From: Paraflavisolibacter caeni
GTDB lineage: Bacteria > Bacteroidota > Bacteroidia > Chitinophagales > Chitinophagaceae
Assembly (NCBI RefSeq): GCF_025628885.1
Contig: NZ_JAOTIF010000001.1
Coordinates: forward strand, 434,001 to 498,000
Direction: 5' to 3'
DNA: 64,000 bases
Shown: positions 61,603 to 64,000 of the stretch, piece by piece
How positions within the stretch are numbered: the stretch's first letter is position 1
How the letters are laid out: each line of letters starts with the position of its first letter
Notes under the pieces: model-generated
The model's database searches: none
The model's input: the letters and a program-made list of their open reading frames with translations, nothing else
Told to the model about the DNA's origin: nothing
Translations under genes and position numbers: made by a program

Positions 61603-64000
61603 ATGAAGACAAAAATTTTATCCGTAACAATCGTTGCCCTGTTCCTGGGCGCTTTTCCTGTTGTTTCCGATGCGCAGCAACAGGGGCCCGGCCGGTCTGC
61701 ATCCAAACCGGTGGTGGATACCTCCAAAATCCCCATTTATCAAAGACCTCAGAAATGGAAGGAGGACAGCAGTAATGTAAGGACAATTGAAGGGGTGGTT
61801 GTTGTAGCCTATGGCGCACAAAAGCGATCGGCAGTGACAGGAGCCATTGCCCAGATATCCGACAGCCAGATGGTAAGGCGGCCTGTAACGAACCTGGCCG
61901 AAGCATTAACAGGTGCTGCACCCGGCATTCAGAGTACACTGAGTAGTGGTCAGCCAGGTGGTTCGCCAAATATCCGAGTTCGTGGTTTTGGGTCTATATC
62001 CGCAGGCAGCAGCCCACTGATTGTTGTTGATGGTATTGTGTATGATGGTGACCTGGCCAGTATCAATGCCGCAGACGTGGCCTCTATGTCTACCCTGATG
62101 GATGCCGCATCGGCAGCATTATATGGTTCGAGAGGTAGTAATGGTGTTATCCTGATTACTACAAAGAAAGGAAGTGCCAGGAATAAAAAACCAGCGGTGC
62201 AGTTTAAAACCTCGCAAGGGTTTAGTGAGCGTATGTTACCCGAATATGCCCGTGTAAATGCATATGAATATTATCCGCTGATGTGGGAGTTCTACAGAAA
62301 TGGGTTGGTGAGTAGCCAGGGTGGTATGTTGGCTGATAAATATGCAACAGAAGACATTAAGTCAATGTTGGGGTATAACCCTTTTAATGTTCCTGATGAT
62401 AAAATTGTAGATGGCGAAGGAAAGCTGAATCCCAATGCCAAATTGCTTTATCCAGACGATCTTGATTGGGAGAAAGCATCTACCCGTAAAGGTTACAGAC
62501 AGGAATATACCGTTTCGTTCAATGGTGGTAATGAAACAGCCGATTATTATGCTTCAATGGGATACATTGGTGAGAATGGGTACACGCCTACTTCAGACTT
62601 CAAGCGTTGGAACGGACGTGTAAATGCTAATGCACGCATAAGCTCTAAAGTTAAAGCAGGGCTGAATGTGTATGGCTCATCTACAAACACCAACCAAACG
62701 CCGACTTCTAGTAATGCATACGTCAATCCATTCATGTTTGCCCGTTCTATGGGGCCTATTTATCCGGTGTATGCACATGATGCAACCGGTGCATATATAT
62801 TGGATGATAATGGCAAACCTAAATATGATGATGGTGTTCATACCGGTAGTCTTCGTCCTTTTGCTCTGGGTCGTAATGCCCTGGCAGAAGGTCTGCTCAA
62901 TGTAAACTATCTTACCGGTATTAGTTTAGGCGCACGTACCAATATAGATGTTGCGCTACATAAAAATCTGAAGTTTACTTCTAATATTGGTTTGGATCAG
63001 GAAACTACCGAGTCTTACCAATACATGAACCCAATTATTGGTGATGGTGCTCCTTCGGGTGCACTAACTAGGGGTAGCGATGTTGTAAGGAGTTATACCT
63101 TTAACCAACTATTAAATTACACCAAACGTTTTGATGGACATAATATTGAGGCGTTGATTGGTCATGAAAATTATGATCGTAAGTCAAGTGGAACAAGTGC
63201 TTCAGTAAGAGGACAAATTGCTGCCGGCAACAATTTAGAATTAGGCAACTATTCTACTTCTTCCGAGATGCCAAATTCTTACTCTATTGCTAAACGCGTT
63301 GAAAGCTATCTTTCGCGTATTAGTTACGATTTTAATGAAACTTACTTTGCGACTGCATCTGTAAGAAGAGATGGTAACTCATTCTTCGCAACAGACAAGC
63401 GTTGGGCCAATTTCTGGTCAGTAGGTGGAGCCTGGCGCATCAGCAAAGAAAAATTCTTTCAAGAATACGTCAATCTACCTTATCTCAATGAGTTGAAGCT
63501 AAAGGCATCTTATGGTAAAGTAGGTAATGATGCCGTGGGAAGCTACGCTTATCAAGGTGGGTATATGTCCAATAACAATGCTCAGGAACCAGGTTATATC
63601 TACGCAGTGATACCAAATAAGGACCTGACCTGGGAGTCGTTGAATAACCTGAATCTCGGTATTGAGTTTTCACTGTTCAAAGACAGGATCTCCGGTTATG
63701 TTCAATATTTCGATAAGCAGTCAACCGGGCTTGTATTTGCAGTGCCACAGCCATTGTCGGGTGGTGGTACACCAAGTGGCGTTTATTCTATTTGGCAAAA
63801 TATAGGCAGTATGTATAATCGTGGTTGGGAAGCATCTGTAACTGGTACAGTGCTTCAGACCAAAAAGGCTAACTGGCAAATGGTGCTTAATGCCTCAACC
63901 CTGGAGAACAAGGTTACCAAAATGCCTGAAACCAATAAGGAAATCGTCTCCGGTACCAAAAAACTGTCTGTAGGACACTCTGTTTATGATTTTTGGTTAA
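61603..64000 (+). CDS. SusC/RagA-family TonB-linked outer membrane porin, incomplete at window end
   Basis: SusC-type porins import bound oligosaccharides or peptides across the outer membrane, powered by TonB. The start is ATG 61603 with signal KTKILSVTIVALFLGAFPVV; the gene runs past position 64000 (799 codons seen). The TonB-box-like EGVVVVAYGAQKRSAVTGAI (about residues 62-82) and plug domain (IRVRGFGSISAGSSPLIVVD, SAALYGSRGSNGVILITTKK) are clear, followed by barrel strands with many aromatic ends. Only about 55 residues lie between signal and TonB box, so the usual carboxypeptidase-like extension is missing. A SusD partner would be expected further right. Confidence 0.92.
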   Translation, partial: MKTKILSVTIVALFLGAFPVVSDAQQQGPGRSASKPVVDTSKIPIYQRPQKWKEDSSNVRTIEGVVVVAYGAQKRSAVTGAIAQISDSQMVRRPVTNLAEALTGAAPGIQSTLSSGQPGGSPNIRVRGFGSISAGSSPLIVVDGIVYDGDLASINAADVASMSTLMDAASAALYGSRGSNGVILITTKKGSARNKKPAVQFKTSQGFSERMLPEYARVNAYEYYPLMWEFYRNGLVSSQGGMLADKYATEDIKSMLGYNPFNVPDDKIVDGEGKLNPNAKLLYPDDLDWEKASTRKGYRQEYTVSFNGGNETADYYASMGYIGENGYTPTSDFKRWNGRVNANARISSKVKAGLNVYGSSTNTNQTPTSSNAYVNPFMFARSMGPIYPVYAHDATGAYILDDNGKPKYDDGVHTGSLRPFALGRNALAEGLLNVNYLTGISLGARTNIDVALHKNLKFTSNIGLDQETTESYQYMNPIIGDGAPSGALTRGSDVVRSYTFNQLLNYTKRFDGHNIEALIGHENYDRKSSGTSASVRGQIAAGNNLELGNYSTSSEMPNSYSIAKRVESYLSRISYDFNETYFATASVRRDGNSFFATDKRWANFWSVGGAWRISKEKFFQEYVNLPYLNELKLKASYGKVGNDAVGSYAYQGGYMSNNNAQEPGYIYAVIPNKDLTWESLNNLNLGIEFSLFKDRISGYVQYFDKQSTGLVFAVPQPLSGGGTPSGVYSIWQNIGSMYNRGWEASVTGTVLQTKKANWQMVLNASTLENKVTKMPETNKEIVSGTKKLSVGHSVYDFWL

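Noticed and set aside
1-64000. CRISPR arrays, tRNA, rRNA and insertion sequences
   Set aside because: No regularly spaced direct repeats apart from the coding beta-helix repeats, no recognisable tRNA arms or rRNA stretches, and no transposase or integrase motifs were seen. A tRNA search program could still find one I missed.

Overview
The window reads as chromosome of a Bacteroidota, most likely a Chitinophagaceae-type member of Chitinophagales. Evidence: a short region-1.1-less primary sigma factor, type IX secretion (T9SS) C-terminal sorting domains, a SusC/RagA TonB-linked porin, an ExbB-ExbD-ExbD-TonB set, a short NuoG, promoter-like sequences of the Bacteroidota TTTG/TAnnTTTG type, and near absence of Shine-Dalgarno sequences.

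Layout. 0.1-2.4 kb: ffh and the primary sigma gene (minus strand). 2.7-6.4 kb: a START-like protein, an unknown protein, an LptF/LptG permease, an exported superoxide dismutase and an OsmC protein. 6.5-10.6 kb: a sulfur/redox block with an Rrf2 regulator carrying four cysteines, a 1-Cys peroxiredoxin, cysH, cysD and cysN. 10.9-13.7 kb: a large T9SS cargo protein. 13.9-20.9 kb: housekeeping genes, mostly minus strand (RluA-type and RsuA/RluB-type pseudouridine synthases, a Spy-like protein, rlmN, hisS, a low-molecular-weight phosphatase), with one thiolase on plus. 21.2-24.1 kb: a small membrane protein, a PstS-like lipoprotein and a TPR protein. 24.3-38.7 kb: a complete 14-subunit complex I operon (nuoA-N) with an NTF2-like secreted protein between nuoE and nuoF. 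38.8-44.8 kb: a MacB-type permease, exbB-exbD-exbD-tonB and mnmE.

44.8-58 kb is an accessory zone. It has a 5'-truncated DUF4407 gene, a repeat-rich beta-helix T9SS protein, an unknown membrane-anchored protein, a small heat-shock protein, a KefB-like antiporter with a 96-residue partner, a very large GH31 glycosidase with dockerin and cohesin-like modules, and an MltF-like lytic transglycosylase. Gaps of 340-790 bases there contain inverted repeats and short gene remnants. 58-64 kb starts a surface-nutrient locus: two lipoproteins (putative-Ig and GLUG) followed by a SusC-like porin that runs off the window end.

The genes cooperate in recognisable groups: complex I generates the proton gradient, ExbBD-TonB transmits it to outer-membrane porins such as the SusC protein, and the sulfur block activates and reduces sulfate next to peroxide defence. 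No tRNA, rRNA, CRISPR array or intact insertion sequence was seen. I found no convincing wholly new defence or mobile system; the best leads are the multi-module GH31 enzyme, the palindrome over the cysH promoter, the duplicated spacer in the exb-tonB operon, and the hairpins before nuo start codons.
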